A stretch of 58,507 bases of DNA from positions 1 through 58,507 of the forward strand of contig NZ_SOEZ01000060.1 in NCBI RefSeq assembly GCF_004402215.1. The letters are read 5' to 3'. The notes beneath the pieces are model-generated. The model saw only the letters and a list, made by a program, of their open reading frames with translations, was not told the origin of the DNA and searched no databases. Positions 8,176 through 17,180 of the stretch are shown piece by piece (positions within the stretch are counted from its first letter, which is position 1; each line of letters begins with the position of its first letter). The position numbers and the translations under genes are program-made. The stretch is from Cryobacterium tagatosivorans. Its GTDB lineage: Bacteria > Actinomycetota > Actinomycetes > Actinomycetales > Microbacteriaceae.

Positions 8176-10346
8176 CGGCGGCCCGCCGGGCGCTTGCGCA
8201 GCATCGTCTGCTGCATGAGCCGGTTCTGCATGTCGTCCAGCGGGTGTCCGGCGTCGTCGCGGTGGTGCCGCGTCCACTCGCCGGTCTCGTCGAGCCACCA
8301 CGAGGAGGTGCGGTCGTCCATCGCCCGGGTGAACAGACCGTCGATCTCGGCCAGGTGCCCGGGGTCGACGAGGCGCACCAGGGCCTCGACCCGGCGGTCG
8401 AGGTTGCGGTGCATCATGTCGGCGCTGCCGATGTAGACCTGCGGGTCGGCCGCGGTGTGGAAGGAGAAAATCCGTGAATGCTCGAGGTAGCGACCCAGGA
8501 TCGACCGCACCCGGATGTTCTCGCTCATGCCGGCCACGCCCGGCTTCAGGCTGCAGATGCCGCGCACCCAGATGTCGACCGGCACGCCGGCCTGGCTGGC
8601 CCGGTAGAGCGCGTCGATGATGGCCTCGTCGACCATCGAGTTCACCTTGATCCGGATGCCGGCCGGCTTCCCGGCGATGGCGTTGGCCGTCTCATCCGCG
8701 ATCCGCTTGAGCAGCGCCTTCCGGAGATGCAGCGGGGCGACGAGCAGACGCTTGAACTTCTTCTCGATCGCGTAGCCGGAGAGCTCGTTGAAGAGCCGGG
8801 TGAGGTCCTTGCCGACCTGGGGGTCGGCGGTCAGGAGCCCGAGGTCTTCGTAGAGGCGGCTGGTCTTCGGGTTGTAGTTGCCGGTGCCGATGTGGCTGTA
8901 GTGGCGCAGCACGCCCTGCTCGTTGCGCACGACGAGGGCCAGCTTGCAGTGGGTCTTCAGGCCGACGAGGCCGTAGACGACGTGCACGCCGGCCTTCTCC
9001 AGCTTGCGCGCCCAGGAGATATTGGCCTGCTCGTCGAACCGGGCCTTGATCTCGACCAGGGCGAGCACCTGCTTGCCCGATTCCGCCGCGTCGATCAGCG
9101 CCGACACGATCGGGCTGTCGCCGGAGGTGCGGTACAGCGTCTGCTTGATCGCCAGCACGTTCGGGTCGGCGGCGGCCTGCTCGAGGAAGGCCTGCACGCT
9201 CGTCGCGAACGACTCATAGGGGTGGTGCAGCAGGATGTCCTGGCGGCCGATGGCGCTGAAGATGTCCGGTTCGGCATTGGGCTCGGCCGGCAGGAGCTGC
9301 ACGGCCGTCGTCGGCACGTGCCTCGGGTAGCGCAGCTCCGGGCGATCGATCCGCAGGTCGAAGAGTCCGCCGAGGTCCAGCGGCGAGGGCAGCCGGTAGA
9401 CCTCCTGCTCCGTGACATCCAGTTCCCGGACGAGCAGGCCCAGGGTGACGTCGTCCATGCTTTCGGTGATCTCGAGCCGGATGGGCGGGCCGAAGCGGCG
9501 CCGGAGCAGTTCCTTCTCGAGCGCCTTGATCAGGTTCTCGGTCTCGTCCTCGTCGATTTCGACGTCCTCGTTGCGGGTGACCCGGAAGACATGGTGTTCG
9601 AGGATTTCCATCCCCGGGAAGAGGTCGCCGAGGTGGTTCGCGATGAGGTCTTCGAGCGTGACGAAGCGGAGGTGTTCGACGCCCTCGGTGCGGTCGACGC
9701 GCACGAACCGGGGGAGCATGGTCGGAACCTTGAGCCGGGCGAACTCCTGTTTGCCGGTCTTCGGGTTGCGCACCCGGACGGCGAGGTTGAGCGAGAGGCC
9801 GGAAATGTAGGGGAACGGATGCACCGGGTCGACCGCGAGGGGCATCAGGACCGGGAAGACCTGGTTGCCGAAGTAGTCGCGGAGCGACGCCCGCTCGCTC
9901 TCGCTCAGGCTGTCCCAGGCGACGATGTGCACCCCGGCGTCGGCCAGGGCCGGGCGCACCATGACCTGGAACGCCCGGGCGTGCCGCTCCTGCAGCACGT
10001 GCGCGGCGCGGGAGATGTCGGAGAGCGCCTCCTGCGGGGCCCGGCCGATGTTGGTCGGCACGGCCAGCCCGGTGAGGATGCGGCGTTTGAGCCCGGCCAC
10101 CCGCACCATGAAGAATTCGTCCAGGTTGCTCGCGAAGATGGCGAGGAAGTTCGCCCGCTCGAGCACGGGCAGGTCCGGATCCTCGGCCAGTTCCAGCACC
10201 CGCTGGTTGAAGGCGAGCCAGCTGAGCTCACGGTCGAGGTACCGATCGCTGGGCAGTGCCGGGTCGTTCTCGCTGACCAGCGGCTCGAAATCGTCATCAA
10301 AGTCACTGCCGAGGCCGGAGTCAGCCTGGATGTTGTCGCCGTCCAT
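8172..10346 (-). CDS. ppk: Polyphosphate kinase 1
   Basis: Makes inorganic polyphosphate from ATP. The 724 residues cover all four PPK1 domains: the N-terminal domain with [20 protein letters not shown], the head domain, and two phospholipase-D-like C domains. The autophosphorylated histidine region is [20 protein letters not shown]. Further conserved segments are [17 protein letters not shown] and [15 protein letters not shown]. The start MDGDNIQ was chosen because the conserved region begins 40 residues later and a RegX3-like box lies directly upstream. It is transcribed away from mshD with its own promoter region and followed by mutT1 (ATGA overlap). The acidic N-terminal leader (residues 10-35) is typical of actinobacterial homologues. 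Confidence 0.96.
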   Translation of the reverse strand: MDGDNIQADSGLGSDFDDDFEPLVSENDPALPSDRYLDRELSWLAFNQRVLELAEDPDLPVLERANFLAIFASNLDEFFMVRVAGLKRRILTGLAVPTNIGRAPQEALSDISRAAHVLQERHARAFQVMVRPALADAGVHIVAWDSLSESERASLRDYFGNQVFPVLMPLAVDPVHPFPYISGLSLNLAVRVRNPKTGKQEFARLKVPTMLPRFVRVDRTEGVEHLRFVTLEDLIANHLGDLFPGMEILEHHVFRVTRNEDVEIDEDETENLIKALEKELLRRRFGPPIRLEITESMDDVTLGLLVRELDVTEQEVYRLPSPLDLGGLFDLRIDRPELRYPRHVPTTAVQLLPAEPNAEPDIFSAIGRQDILLHHPYESFATSVQAFLEQAAADPNVLAIKQTLYRTSGDSPIVSALIDAAESGKQVLALVEIKARFDEQANISWARKLEKAGVHVVYGLVGLKTHCKLALVVRNEQGVLRHYSHIGTGNYNPKTSRLYEDLGLLTADPQVGKDLTRLFNELSGYAIEKKFKRLLVAPLHLRKALLKRIADETANAIAGKPAGIRIKVNSMVDEAIIDALYRASQAGVPVDIWVRGICSLKPGVAGMSENIRVRSILGRYLEHSRIFSFHTAADPQVYIGSADMMHRNLDRRVEALVRLVDPGHLAEIDGLFTRAMDDRTSSWWLDETGEWTRHHRDDAGHPLDDMQNRLMQQTMLRKRPAGRR

Positions 10347-10389
10347 CTGTCCATCCTTACACCGCCGGTCACTCTGGGGTGACGGAGAG

Positions 10390-10407
10390 GGTAAACGAAC
10401 GCTTAAC
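10390..10407 (-). promoter_or_regulatory. Candidate PHO box upstream of ppk
   Basis: On the minus strand GTTAAGC (10407-10401) and GTTTACC (10396-10390) are 11 bp apart, resembling the GTTCACC repeats before pstS but more degenerate. The site overlaps the mshD stop codon and lies about 45 bp upstream of the ppk start. Phosphate control of ppk by PhoP/RegX3 is known in related genera. This box is weaker evidence than the pst one. Confidence 0.5.
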
Positions 10408-11287
10408 GCGGCAGCCGACGGTACTGCACGTCGATCGCGTGATCGGTGAAGCCGAGCGAGCGATACAGGTTCACTGCGGCCGTGTTGTGGGCCTCGACGT
10501 AGAGCGTCGCCGAGGTGCAGCCGCGGTCGCGCAGGCGTTCCAGCCCGGCCAGGAGCAGCGCGCGGCCGAGGCCGCGGCCGGCGGCATCCGGGTGCACGCC
10601 GATCACGTAGATCTCGCCGCTCGGTGAGCCCGGTTCGACCTTGAGCCAGTTGTAGCCGACCAGCGACCCGGTGGCTTCGTCGCGGGCGAGCAGGAAATCG
10701 GCCGGGTCGAACCACGGCTCCGTCTGCCGGGCCGTGAGGTCGGCCTGATCGAGCGAGCCCTGTTCCGGGTGGCCGGCGAAGACGAGCGCGTTGAGGGCGA
10801 GCCATTCCTCGTCGTCCACGCCCGGGCGGAACGCGCTGATCCGGGCGCCGACCGGACCGGCCGGCGGGGCCTCGGCCGGGGCCTCCCGGATTAGGGAGGC
10901 GCGCAGCTGGAGGAGGGTGCGCGCGGCGGGCATCCGGTAGCGGGTGGCGAGGACGCGTGCGGCCGGGTGGTCGCCGTGCGACCAGGCGGTGAGCTGGTCC
11001 GGCGCGTCTGCCAGGATCTGCCGGAGGGCCTCGGCGCCGTGGCCGTGGCCTCGATGGGCGGGCACGATGACGAAGTCGAGTTCACCCTGGCCGATGATGG
11101 CCGCCCCGACGGGCGCGTCGCCCACGGAGACCAGCATCGGGGTGCGACGGCCGGACGCGAGGTCGAGCATCGCCTGTTCGTTGAACGGCGAGTGGCCGTC
11201 GACCGCGGCCGCGGCGGTGGCGACGGACTCGAAGCGCTCCAGGGCCGCGGCATCCGACAGGTCAGGAACCGTGAGTGCGAGGGACAC
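10403..11287 (-). CDS. mshD: Mycothiol synthase
   Basis: Acetyltransferase that completes mycothiol by acetylating the cysteine amine of Cys-GlcN-Ins with acetyl-CoA. Its 294 residues form two GNAT domains, as in MshD. The C-terminal one shows the CoA-binding motif [18 protein letters not shown] and [19 protein letters not shown]. The N-terminal one has [18 protein letters not shown]. The neighbouring GlnR-type gene reproduces the mycobacterial glnR-mshD order (Rv0818-Rv0819), which supports the name. The start overlaps the glnR stop by 26 bp. Confidence 0.93.
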   Translation of the reverse strand: MSLALTVPDLSDAAALERFESVATAAAAVDGHSPFNEQAMLDLASGRRTPMLVSVGDAPVGAAIIGQGELDFVIVPAHRGHGHGAEALRQILADAPDQLTAWSHGDHPAARVLATRYRMPAARTLLQLRASLIREAPAEAPPAGPVGARISAFRPGVDDEEWLALNALVFAGHPEQGSLDQADLTARQTEPWFDPADFLLARDEATGSLVGYNWLKVEPGSPSGEIYVIGVHPDAAGRGLGRALLLAGLERLRDRGCTSATLYVEAHNTAAVNLYRSLGFTDHAIDVQYRRLPR

Positions 11288-11960
11288 GTTCGTCCTCCTC
11301 CTCGCTGACGTTGAACCGGTAGCCGACGTTGCGCACGGTGCCGATGAGCGATTCGTGATCGCCGAGCTTCGCGCGGAGGCGCCGGACGTGCACGTCGACC
11401 GTGCGGGTGCCGCCGAAGTAGTCGTACCCCCAGACCTCGCTGAGCAGCTGCTCCCGGGTGAAGACCCGGGACGGATGGGCGGCCAGGAAGCGCAGGAGCT
11501 CGAATTCCTTGTAGGTGAGGTCCAGCGGCTTGCCGTGCACCTTAGCCGAGTAGCTGGCCTCGTCGATGACGATGCCGGCCGCCCGGATCATCGGCGACGC
11601 CTCGGCGACCTGCACGCGTCCGACGGCGAGGCGGATGCGCGCGTCGACCTCCGCGGGACCGGCCGTGTCGAGGATCACGTCGTCGACGCCCCAGTCCGGG
11701 CTGACGGCGGTGAGGCCGCCCTCGGTGATCACGACGATGAGGGGGACCGAAATCCCGGTGGTCCGGAGAATCTGGCAGAGCGACCGGGAGGCCATCAGGT
11801 TCTCCCGCGCGTCGACCAGGATCAGGTCGGATTCGGGCGCCGTGATGAGGTGGTGCGGTTGCGCGGGGATGAGCCGCGTGCCGTGCGAAAGCAACTGCAG
11901 GGCGGGAAGAACCTCATTGTTGACCGCCGAGGTCAGGATCAACAACTGCGCCACGCGCAT
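11262..11960 (-). CDS. glnR: GlnR-type orphan OmpR-family regulator
   Basis: A DNA-binding regulator of nitrogen (and in some genera phosphate and carbon) genes, 232 residues. The N-terminal receiver-like domain is atypical: the acidic pocket is eroded ([11 protein letters not shown] in place of a DxxMP motif). The C-terminal winged helix (about 130-222) is well conserved ([20 protein letters not shown] and [15 protein letters not shown]). No partner kinase is adjacent, as expected for GlnR. GGAGG sits directly against the ATG at 11960, while a GTG two codons later (11954) has 6-bp spacing and would give a protein starting AQLLILT like other GlnRs. That later start is likely the true one. A minus-strand TAGTAT lies about 20 bp upstream. 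Confidence 0.87.
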   Translation of the reverse strand: MRVAQLLILTSAVNNEVLPALQLLSHGTRLIPAQPHHLITAPESDLILVDARENLMASRSLCQILRTTGISVPLIVVITEGGLTAVSPDWGVDDVILDTAGPAEVDARIRLAVGRVQVAEASPMIRAAGIVIDEASYSAKVHGKPLDLTYKEFELLRFLAAHPSRVFTREQLLSEVWGYDYFGGTRTVDVHVRRLRAKLGDHESLIGTVRNVGYRFNVSEEEDERVPRTHGS

Positions 11961-12027
11961 CCTCCAAGTTTGGTGCGCCCCATACTACCTGCCCCGGAAC
12001 CGACCCGCGGCAGGGCACAATGGGACA

Positions 12028-12291
12028 GTGAGCTGGCAGTGGAAGAGCATCGGGGCCGTCTGGCTCCTCGCCGTCGTCTGTGCCGTGCTGACGGGGATCT
12101 TCTCGGCCAGGGGCCAGGAGATCGTCTGGATCGGCCTTTCCCTGGCCGGGTGCACGCTCGCCACGCTCTGCGTGCAGCTCGCGACCGGGCGCAAGGATGG
12201 CTACGTGAACCGGGTCACCTCGAGCCTGGTCGGGGCGGTCGTCGTGCTCGCGCTCGCTACGGGATATTTCGCCGTCCTCGGCCTCGGTTAG
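12028..12291 (+). CDS. Small membrane protein, three helices
   Basis: An 87-residue protein beginning VSWQWKSIGAVWLLAVVCA. Three hydrophobic segments are visible at about 7-23, 29-45 and 60-84, joined by short loops with RKDG. This looks like the uncharacterised DUF2537-like small integral membrane proteins of actinobacteria, though I do not recognise it securely. GTG start; CACAAT lies 6 bp upstream, so the mRNA is probably leaderless. It is divergent from glnR and followed by another tiny membrane ORF and the nitrobindin gene. Confidence 0.72.
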   Translation: MSWQWKSIGAVWLLAVVCAVLTGIFSARGQEIVWIGLSLAGCTLATLCVQLATGRKDGYVNRVTSSLVGAVVVLALATGYFAVLGLG

Positions 12292-12313
12292 AGTCCGGCC
12301 CCTTCCCGCCGGG

Positions 12314-12325
12314 TAGACTCAAGCC
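12314..12325 (+). promoter_or_regulatory. -10 box of leaderless small gene
   Basis: TAGACT (12314-12319) ends 6 bp before the ATG at 12326. This spacing recurs at other leaderless genes in the window and supports expression of the 37-codon ORF, probably together with the nitrobindin and ygfZ genes behind it. Confidence 0.5.
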
Positions 12326-12439
12326 ATGTCGACGATCGCACTCGAACTCCTCTTTCTTGGCCTCCTCGCGCTGGCGAGCCTGGCGATCGCCGGGGTTTCC
12401 GTGCTCGTGCTCCTCCGGCTGTTCCGGGGTCAGCGGTAA
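12326..12439 (+). CDS. 37-residue single-pass membrane peptide
   Basis: A tiny ORF starting MSTIALELLFLGLLALASLA and ending RLFRGQR. Residues 6-32 form one strongly hydrophobic helix and the C-terminus is basic, as in small membrane-anchored regulators. It ends 5 bp before the start of the nitrobindin gene and has a leaderless-type promoter. Function unknown. The close coupling suggests a shared transcript with the following two genes. It is too short for most gene callers. Confidence 0.55.
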   Translation: MSTIALELLFLGLLALASLAIAGVSVLVLLRLFRGQR

Positions 12440-12444
12440 CCAGC

Positions 12445-13056
12445 ATGTTCGAGCTTCCGGCCCACCTGCCGTCCGAACTCGTTCCGCTGTCGTGGCTCAT
12501 CGGGGTTTGGGAAGGCTCCGGCGTGCTCGATTACACGATCGGCGACGAGTCGGTCACCCGCGAATTCGGCCAAAGGGTCAGCTTCAGCCACGACGGACTC
12601 CCGCACCTCAACTACAGCTCGTACACCTGGCTCGAGCCCGCGCCCGGCACCGACGACGAGCCGACTCCGCTGGTAACCGAGACCGGATACTGGCGCCTGC
12701 ACCGCAGCCAGGGCGCGGGAGATCCGGGACCCGGCCTCCTTCCCGGCCTGGGCGACCGGGCATTCGCGACGGCCGAAGAGGTTGAAACACTTCGTAATGC
12801 CGACGGCGGTTTCGACGTCGAAGTGACCCTGGTGCACCCGGGCGGCGTCGCCGAGCTCTACCTCGGCCAGGTCAAGGGACCGCGGATCGACCTGGTCACG
12901 GATGCCGTCCTGCGGACGAAGGGCGCGAAGCCCTACACCGGCGGCACGCGGCTCTACGGCCTCGTCGAGAAGCACCTCCTCTGGGCCTGGGACATCGCGG
13001 CACTCGACCAGGACCTGCGCACCCACGCATCCGGTCGCCTGTCCAGGGCGGAGTGA
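12445..13056 (+). CDS. Nitrobindin-like heme protein (FABP family, DUF1794)
   Basis: A 203-residue ten-stranded beta-barrel protein of the nitrobindin/peroxynitrite isomerase family (Rv2717c type). The signature GxWxGxG appears as LIGVWEGSG at about residues 22-30. YWRLHR and the C-terminal WDIAAL block contribute to the barrel. A conserved C-terminal histidine, probably in DLRTHAS, would be the proximal heme ligand. Such proteins bind ferric heme and isomerise peroxynitrite to nitrate, which fits with the mycothiol gene nearby. It lies between the tiny membrane ORF (5-bp gap) and ygfZ (4-bp gap), so is probably in one operon. Confidence 0.88.
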   Translation: MFELPAHLPSELVPLSWLIGVWEGSGVLDYTIGDESVTREFGQRVSFSHDGLPHLNYSSYTWLEPAPGTDDEPTPLVTETGYWRLHRSQGAGDPGPGLLPGLGDRAFATAEEVETLRNADGGFDVEVTLVHPGGVAELYLGQVKGPRIDLVTDAVLRTKGAKPYTGGTRLYGLVEKHLLWAWDIAALDQDLRTHASGRLSRAE

Positions 13057-13060
13057 GACC

Positions 13061-14224
13061 ATGACCACACCAGCCGGTTCCCCCCTTCTCGGCGTCGACG
13101 GCGCCGTGCAGGCCGACGGCCGCGACGTCGGCGTCGCCGCGCACTACGGCAACCCGATGACCGAGCAGCGCAGCCTGCTGGCCGGCACGGCCATCGTCGA
13201 CCTCTCCCACCACGGCGTGCTCGGGGTGTCCGGACCCGACCGGCTCAGCTGGCTCAACTCGCTCTGCAGCCAGGAGCTGCGCAGCCTCGCCCCAGGGGCG
13301 TCCACCGAGACGCTCCTGCTGGATCCGACCGGTCGGCTGCAGTACGCCATGCGCGTGCTCGACGACGGCGTCGAAACCTACCTGATGCTCGAGGCGGCGG
13401 AACTGCCCGGGTTGAAGGCGTGGCTGGAAAAGATGCGGTTCATGCTGCGGGTGGAGATCACCGAGCACACCGAAACCTACGCGGTGATCGGCACCATGGC
13501 CGCCGAACCCGCCGCGCTGGGCCTGGAACCGGCCGCTCCGAACGGGGTGCCGCTCCTCTGGCGCGATCCATGGTCGGGCGTCGCGCCTGGCGGCTACCAG
13601 TACGCGGACGCCCCCGAGCACCCAGGGACGGCCTGGCACTGGAGCGAAGTCCTCGTGCCACGGGCCTCGCTGGCCGGGCTGCGTGCGGCCGCCGACGCAG
13701 GCAGCATCGCCGTCGCCGGCCTGCTGGCCTTCGAGGCGCTCCGCATCGCCGCCTGGCGTCCCCGGGCGGCCACCGAAGTCGACGAGAAGACCATTCCGCA
13801 CGAACTCGACTGGCTGCGCACCGCGGTGCACCTGAACAAGGGCTGCTACCGGGGCCAGGAGACCGTGGCGAAGGTGCACAACCTCGGGCACCCGCCGCGC
13901 CGCCTCGTGCTGCTGCACCTCGACGGGTCCGACTCGGTGCTCCCCGGGCACGGCGACGAGGTCCTGGCCGACCGCGTGCGGCCGGGCGCCGAACCGGAGC
14001 GGGTGCCCGTGGGGCAGGTCACCTCGAGCGCCCGGCACTACGAACTCGGACCGATCGCGCTGGCCGTGGTCAAGCGCGCGATCCCGGCGGCCAGCACCCT
14101 CTACGTGCAGTCGCAGGGCATCTCCATCGCGGCCGCCCAGGAAGTGATCGTGCCGCAGTCGGCCGGGTCGGTCGCGGACATCCCGCGCCTGCCGCGCCTC
14201 GGCATCCGCACCCCGCACCGCTAA
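13061..14224 (+). CDS. ygfZ: Folate-binding YgfZ/GcvT-like protein
   Basis: A 387-residue tetrahydrofolate-binding protein of the YgfZ branch of the GcvT fold, which in bacteria and mitochondria (Iba57) supports iron-sulfur cluster assembly. The family signature KGCYRGQE is present at about residues 262-269, including the characteristic cysteine. The N-terminus (MTEQRSLLAGTAIVDLSHHG) matches the GcvT-like domain. It is not an aminomethyltransferase proper because there is no gcvP/gcvH context. A CGCGAAACC palindrome follows 24 bp after the stop. Confidence 0.88.
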   Translation: MTTPAGSPLLGVDGAVQADGRDVGVAAHYGNPMTEQRSLLAGTAIVDLSHHGVLGVSGPDRLSWLNSLCSQELRSLAPGASTETLLLDPTGRLQYAMRVLDDGVETYLMLEAAELPGLKAWLEKMRFMLRVEITEHTETYAVIGTMAAEPAALGLEPAAPNGVPLLWRDPWSGVAPGGYQYADAPEHPGTAWHWSEVLVPRASLAGLRAAADAGSIAVAGLLAFEALRIAAWRPRAATEVDEKTIPHELDWLRTAVHLNKGCYRGQETVAKVHNLGHPPRRLVLLHLDGSDSVLPGHGDEVLADRVRPGAEPERVPVGQVTSSARHYELGPIALAVVKRAIPAASTLYVQSQGISIAAAQEVIVPQSAGSVADIPRLPRLGIRTPHR

Positions 14225-14248
14225 CCCCTCCCAAACCCCTCCCAGTTC

Positions 14249-14311
14249 CCGCGAAACCGCAGTTGTGCGCGCTAAAACCGCATTATTACGCGCACAACTG
14301 CGGTTTCGCGG
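14249..14311. repeat. Palindromic element, copy A (CGCGAAACCGCAGTTGTGCG family)
   Basis: Perfect 23-bp arms 14249-14271 and 14289-14311 around a 17-nt loop. Sequence family shared with copies at 15103, 22947 and 41483. It sits between ygfZ and gpmA, which run in the same direction, so it is not restricted to convergent gene ends. Likely a transcription terminator and/or REP-like mobile palindrome. Confidence 0.92.
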
Positions 14312-14330
14312 AGGGCATCGGGTCTCTCGG

Positions 14331-14342
14331 TAGAGTTGATAC
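14331..14342 (+). promoter_or_regulatory. -10 box of leaderless gpmA
   Basis: TAGAGT (14331-14336) with exactly 6 bp to the ATG at 14343. There is no Shine-Dalgarno sequence in the interval. Confidence 0.55.
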
Positions 14343-15092
14343 ATGCCAGCCCCATACACACTCATCCTTCTCCGCCACGGCCAGAGCCTGTGGAACCAGC
14401 AGAACCTCTTCACGGGATGGGTGGATGTGAGGCTCAGCGAGCAGGGCATCATCGAGGCCCGCCGCGCCGGCGAGCTCATCGCCGAATCCGGCCTGCTGCC
14501 AGACGTGGTGCACACCTCCGTGCTGACCCGCGCCATCCAGACCGCCGACCTCGCCCTCGAGCAGGCGAACCGATCCTGGATCGACGTCAAGCGCTCCTGG
14601 CGCCTGAACGAACGCCACTACGGCGCGTTGCAGGGACTCGACAAGGCCGAGACGCTCGAGAAGTTCGGCCCGGAGCAGTTCCAGCTCTGGCGCCGATCGT
14701 ACGACGTGCCGCCGCCCGTGCTCGCGGACGACTCCAAGTGGTCGCAGGTCAGCGACCCCCGCTACGCCGGCCTGGGCGACGCCGTCCCGCGCACCGAGTG
14801 CCTGAAAGACGTGGTTGAGCGGATGCTGCCCTACTGGGAGTCCGACATCGCGGCCGACCTGCGCGGCGGCAAGATCGTCCTCGTCACCGCCCACGGCAAC
14901 TCGCTCCGCGCGCTGGTCAAGCACCTCGACGGCATCTCCGACGCCGACATCGCCGAGCTGAACATCCCCACCGGCATCCCGCTCGTCTACCGACTCGGCG
15001 AAGACCTGATGCCGCTCGGCCCTGGCGAGTACCTCGACCCCGAAGCCGCCGCCGCCGGCGCCGCCGCCGTCGCCGCCCAGGGCAAAAAGTAA
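14343..15092 (+). CDS. gpmA: 2,3-bisphosphoglycerate-dependent phosphoglycerate mutase
   Basis: Glycolytic enzyme interconverting 3- and 2-phosphoglycerate, 249 residues. The phosphohistidine motif [10 protein letters not shown] (His12) and the second catalytic histidine in [11 protein letters not shown] are present, with [17 protein letters not shown] in between. The C-terminal tail is Ala-rich. As in mycobacteria (gpm1-senX3-regX3) it lies next to the phosphate two-component genes, here separated by phoU. The mRNA is probably leaderless. Confidence 0.97.
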   Translation: MPAPYTLILLRHGQSLWNQQNLFTGWVDVRLSEQGIIEARRAGELIAESGLLPDVVHTSVLTRAIQTADLALEQANRSWIDVKRSWRLNERHYGALQGLDKAETLEKFGPEQFQLWRRSYDVPPPVLADDSKWSQVSDPRYAGLGDAVPRTECLKDVVERMLPYWESDIAADLRGGKIVLVTAHGNSLRALVKHLDGISDADIAELNIPTGIPLVYRLGEDLMPLGPGEYLDPEAAAAGAAAVAAQGKK

Positions 15093-15102
15093 CCCTTCCC
15101 TG

Positions 15103-15167
15103 CCCGCGAAACCGCAGTTGTGCGCGCTAAACGACGTTCATAACGCGCACGACTGCGGTTTCGCGGG
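15103..15167. repeat. Palindromic element, copy B
   Basis: Arms 15103-15126 and 15144-15167 pair over 24 positions with one T-to-C difference. The 17-nt loop is CTAAACGACGTTCATAA. It begins 11 bp after the gpmA stop and ends 15 bp before the phoU stop, in a convergent junction. Confidence 0.92.
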
Positions 15168-15182
15168 GGGAAGGGAGCGGGT

Positions 15183-15839
15183 TTAGGAACCGCTGAGCTG
15201 GTGCCAGTCGCCGGTGCCGAGGTACTGGACCTTCTTCGCGATCGACACGGCGTGGTCGGCGAAGCGCTCGTGGTACCGGCTGGCGAGCGTGGCGTCGACG
15301 GTGTCCGCGGCCTGGCCCTTCCAGGTCTCGCCCAGCACGGCGTCGAACACGCTCAGGTGCAGGGCGTCGATCTTGTCGTCCTCGTTGCGGATGGTCTCGG
15401 CCAGCACCATGTCCTCGTTGGTGAGCAACTCGGTGAGCATGTTGGCGATCTTGACGTCCAGGGCGCCCATCTCCGCGAAGGTGGGGCGCAGGCTCTTCGG
15501 GATGACCTTGTCCGGGAAGCGGTACCGGGCCAGCTGGGAGATGTGGGTGGACATGTCGCCCATCCGCTCGAGGGAGGCGCTGATCCGCAGGGCGCTGACG
15601 ACGATACGCAGGTCCCGGGCGACGGGCTGCTGGCGGGCCAGGATCGTGATGGCGAGCTCGTCGAGTTCGACGGTGAGGGCGTCGATCTTGTCATCGTCGG
15701 CGATGACCTCCTCGGCCAGGCTGACATCCGACTCATTGAAGGCGCGCGTTGCCTTCTCGATCGAGACGGCGACGAGGCGTGAGATCTCGACGAGGCGCTC
15801 CTGCACCTCGGCGAGTTCCTGTTGGAATACTTCGCGCAT
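15183..15839 (-). CDS. phoU: Phosphate signalling complex protein PhoU
   Basis: Negative regulator that links the Pst transporter to the SenX3 kinase; 218 residues, all helical. It has two PhoU repeats with the metal-binding motif type ExxxD: IADDDKIDALTVELDE at about 50-65 and IRNEDDKIDALHLSVFD in the second half. The start MREVFQQELAEVQ is the family's usual N-terminus. It is divergent from senX3 (186 bp apart). The phoU-senX3-regX3 grouping argues that it controls this two-component system. The intergenic region contains one isolated GTTAACC, not a clear PHO box. Confidence 0.95.
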   Translation of the reverse strand: MREVFQQELAEVQERLVEISRLVAVSIEKATRAFNESDVSLAEEVIADDDKIDALTVELDELAITILARQQPVARDLRIVVSALRISASLERMGDMSTHISQLARYRFPDKVIPKSLRPTFAEMGALDVKIANMLTELLTNEDMVLAETIRNEDDKIDALHLSVFDAVLGETWKGQAADTVDATLASRYHERFADHAVSIAKKVQYLGTGDWHQLSGS

Positions 15840-16013
15840 GGCTGTGTGGTCCTTCCTGGCCGCTGGGATCGAGCACCAGCTGGCGCGTGAGACCCGCCTG
15901 GGTCCCGGCTGATCCTGCCGGTCAAAGGTTAACGGCAGGTGCCGCGGGCTTGAACACTTCCTAACGTACCGCCCCTCCGGGCTGTCGGGGACGGGCGGCG
16001 CGGGAGAAGTCAC

Positions 16014-16025
16014 TAATCTGGAGGA
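16014..16025 (+). promoter_or_regulatory. -10 box of leaderless senX3
   Basis: TAATCT (16014-16019) is followed by GGAGGA directly against the ATG at 16026. GGAGGA with zero spacing cannot serve as a normal Shine-Dalgarno sequence, whereas the 6-bp gap from the -10 box to ATG fits leaderless transcription. Confidence 0.5.
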
Positions 16026-17180
16026 ATGGAATCGACGTGGCTCGTGCTGCTGTCGCTGGCACTCGGGCTGGCCGTTGGCGCCGGTTTCGTGACTCTGCTG
16101 CACGTGGCGGAGCGGCACGGGCGCCGCGCTGCCGAGGTCGTGAACCCCGCCGTCCCCGACGGGATCGACCAGGTGCTCGACGCCCTCGAGTCCGCCGGCA
16201 TCGTGCTCGACCCGTCCAACAACGTGGTCAAGACCTCCCCGGGCGCGCTGGCCATGGGCCTGGTTTCGAACCAGCAGCTCGTTCATCCGGAACTGCTCGA
16301 GCTTGCCCGCCGGGTGCGCCGCTCCGGCGACCCGATCTCCGACGACCTCCTCCTCGCCCGCGGACCGTTCGGCGACGCGAGCATGCACGTGCGGGTGAGG
16401 CTGGCCCGGCTGGGCACCCGCTACGTGCTCCTGCTGGCCGAAGACCGCACGGAAGCGTTCCGGCTCGACGAGGTGCGGCGTGACTTCGTCGCCAACATCA
16501 GCCACGAATTGAAGACGCCGATCGCCTCGGTGGGCCTGCTCGCCGAGGCGCTCGTCCACGCGGCGGATGAGCCGGAGCAGGTTCGCCGTTTCGCCAACCG
16601 CCTGACCACCGAGTCGGCCAGGCTCGGCCGCCTCACCCAGGAGATCATCGAACTGTCCCGGTTGCAGTCGCAGGACGCCCTGGTCCAGCCGGACCTGGTG
16701 AACATCGACGACGTCGTCGCCGCGGCCGTCGACCAGGGCCGGATCGTCGCCGACGCCAACCACATCACGATCGCGGTGGGCAAGAAATCGCGCGCCCAGG
16801 TCTACGGCGACGAACGGCTGCTCATCGTCGCCGTGCACAACCTGATCGCCAACGCCGTGAACTACTCACCGGACGGCTCCCGCGTGGGGGTCGGCGTCCG
16901 GCGAAACGAGGGCGCCGTGGAGATCACCGTGACCGACCAGGGCGTCGGGATCCCGGAAGCGGACCTGGACCGGATCTTCGAGCGGTTCTTCCGCGTCGAC
17001 CAGGCCCGCTCCCGGCACACCGGCGGCACCGGCCTCGGCCTGGCGATCGTCAAGCACGTCGTGCAGAATCACGGCGGCGACATCCGGGTCTGGTCCCAGC
17101 CGGGCAAGGGCTCAACCTTCACCATCCGCCTCCCCGAGGCGTCCCACCCCGCTCCGGCGGCGTCAGGAGAAACCCCGTGA
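16026..17180 (+). CDS. senX3: Phosphate-sensing histidine kinase SenX3
   Basis: Sensor kinase of the phosphate-responsive SenX3-RegX3 pair, 384 residues. One membrane helix at residues 5-25, then a PAS-like domain (about 45-140). The H-box FVANISHELKTP has the phosphorylated histidine at 160. The ATPase domain shows the N-box AVHNLIANAVNYSP, the G1 box DQGVGIPEADLDRIFERFF and the G2 box GGTGLGLAIVKHV. The short extracytoplasmic part means it senses through PhoU and Pst rather than phosphate directly. It overlaps regX3 by 4 bp. Confidence 0.95.
   Translation: MESTWLVLLSLALGLAVGAGFVTLLHVAERHGRRAAEVVNPAVPDGIDQVLDALESAGIVLDPSNNVVKTSPGALAMGLVSNQQLVHPELLELARRVRRSGDPISDDLLLARGPFGDASMHVRVRLARLGTRYVLLLAEDRTEAFRLDEVRRDFVANISHELKTPIASVGLLAEALVHAADEPEQVRRFANRLTTESARLGRLTQEIIELSRLQSQDALVQPDLVNIDDVVAAAVDQGRIVADANHITIAVGKKSRAQVYGDERLLIVAVHNLIANAVNYSPDGSRVGVGVRRNEGAVEITVTDQGVGIPEADLDRIFERFFRVDQARSRHTGGTGLGLAIVKHVVQNHGGDIRVWSQPGKGSTFTIRLPEASHPAPAASGETP

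Noticed and set aside
8478..10382. Long open frame on the plus strand opposite ppk
   Set aside because: It is a GC-skew shadow: low-complexity, Asp/Gly/Arg/Val-rich, no family similarity, while the opposite strand encodes a complete polyphosphate kinase. The same reasoning removes long frames opposite pstABC, cysS, groEL, folE operon genes and XPB.
15840..16025. PHO box in the phoU-senX3 intergenic region
   Set aside because: Only one GTTAACC is visible; no second unit at 11-bp spacing. Autoregulation remains possible but is not shown by the sequence.
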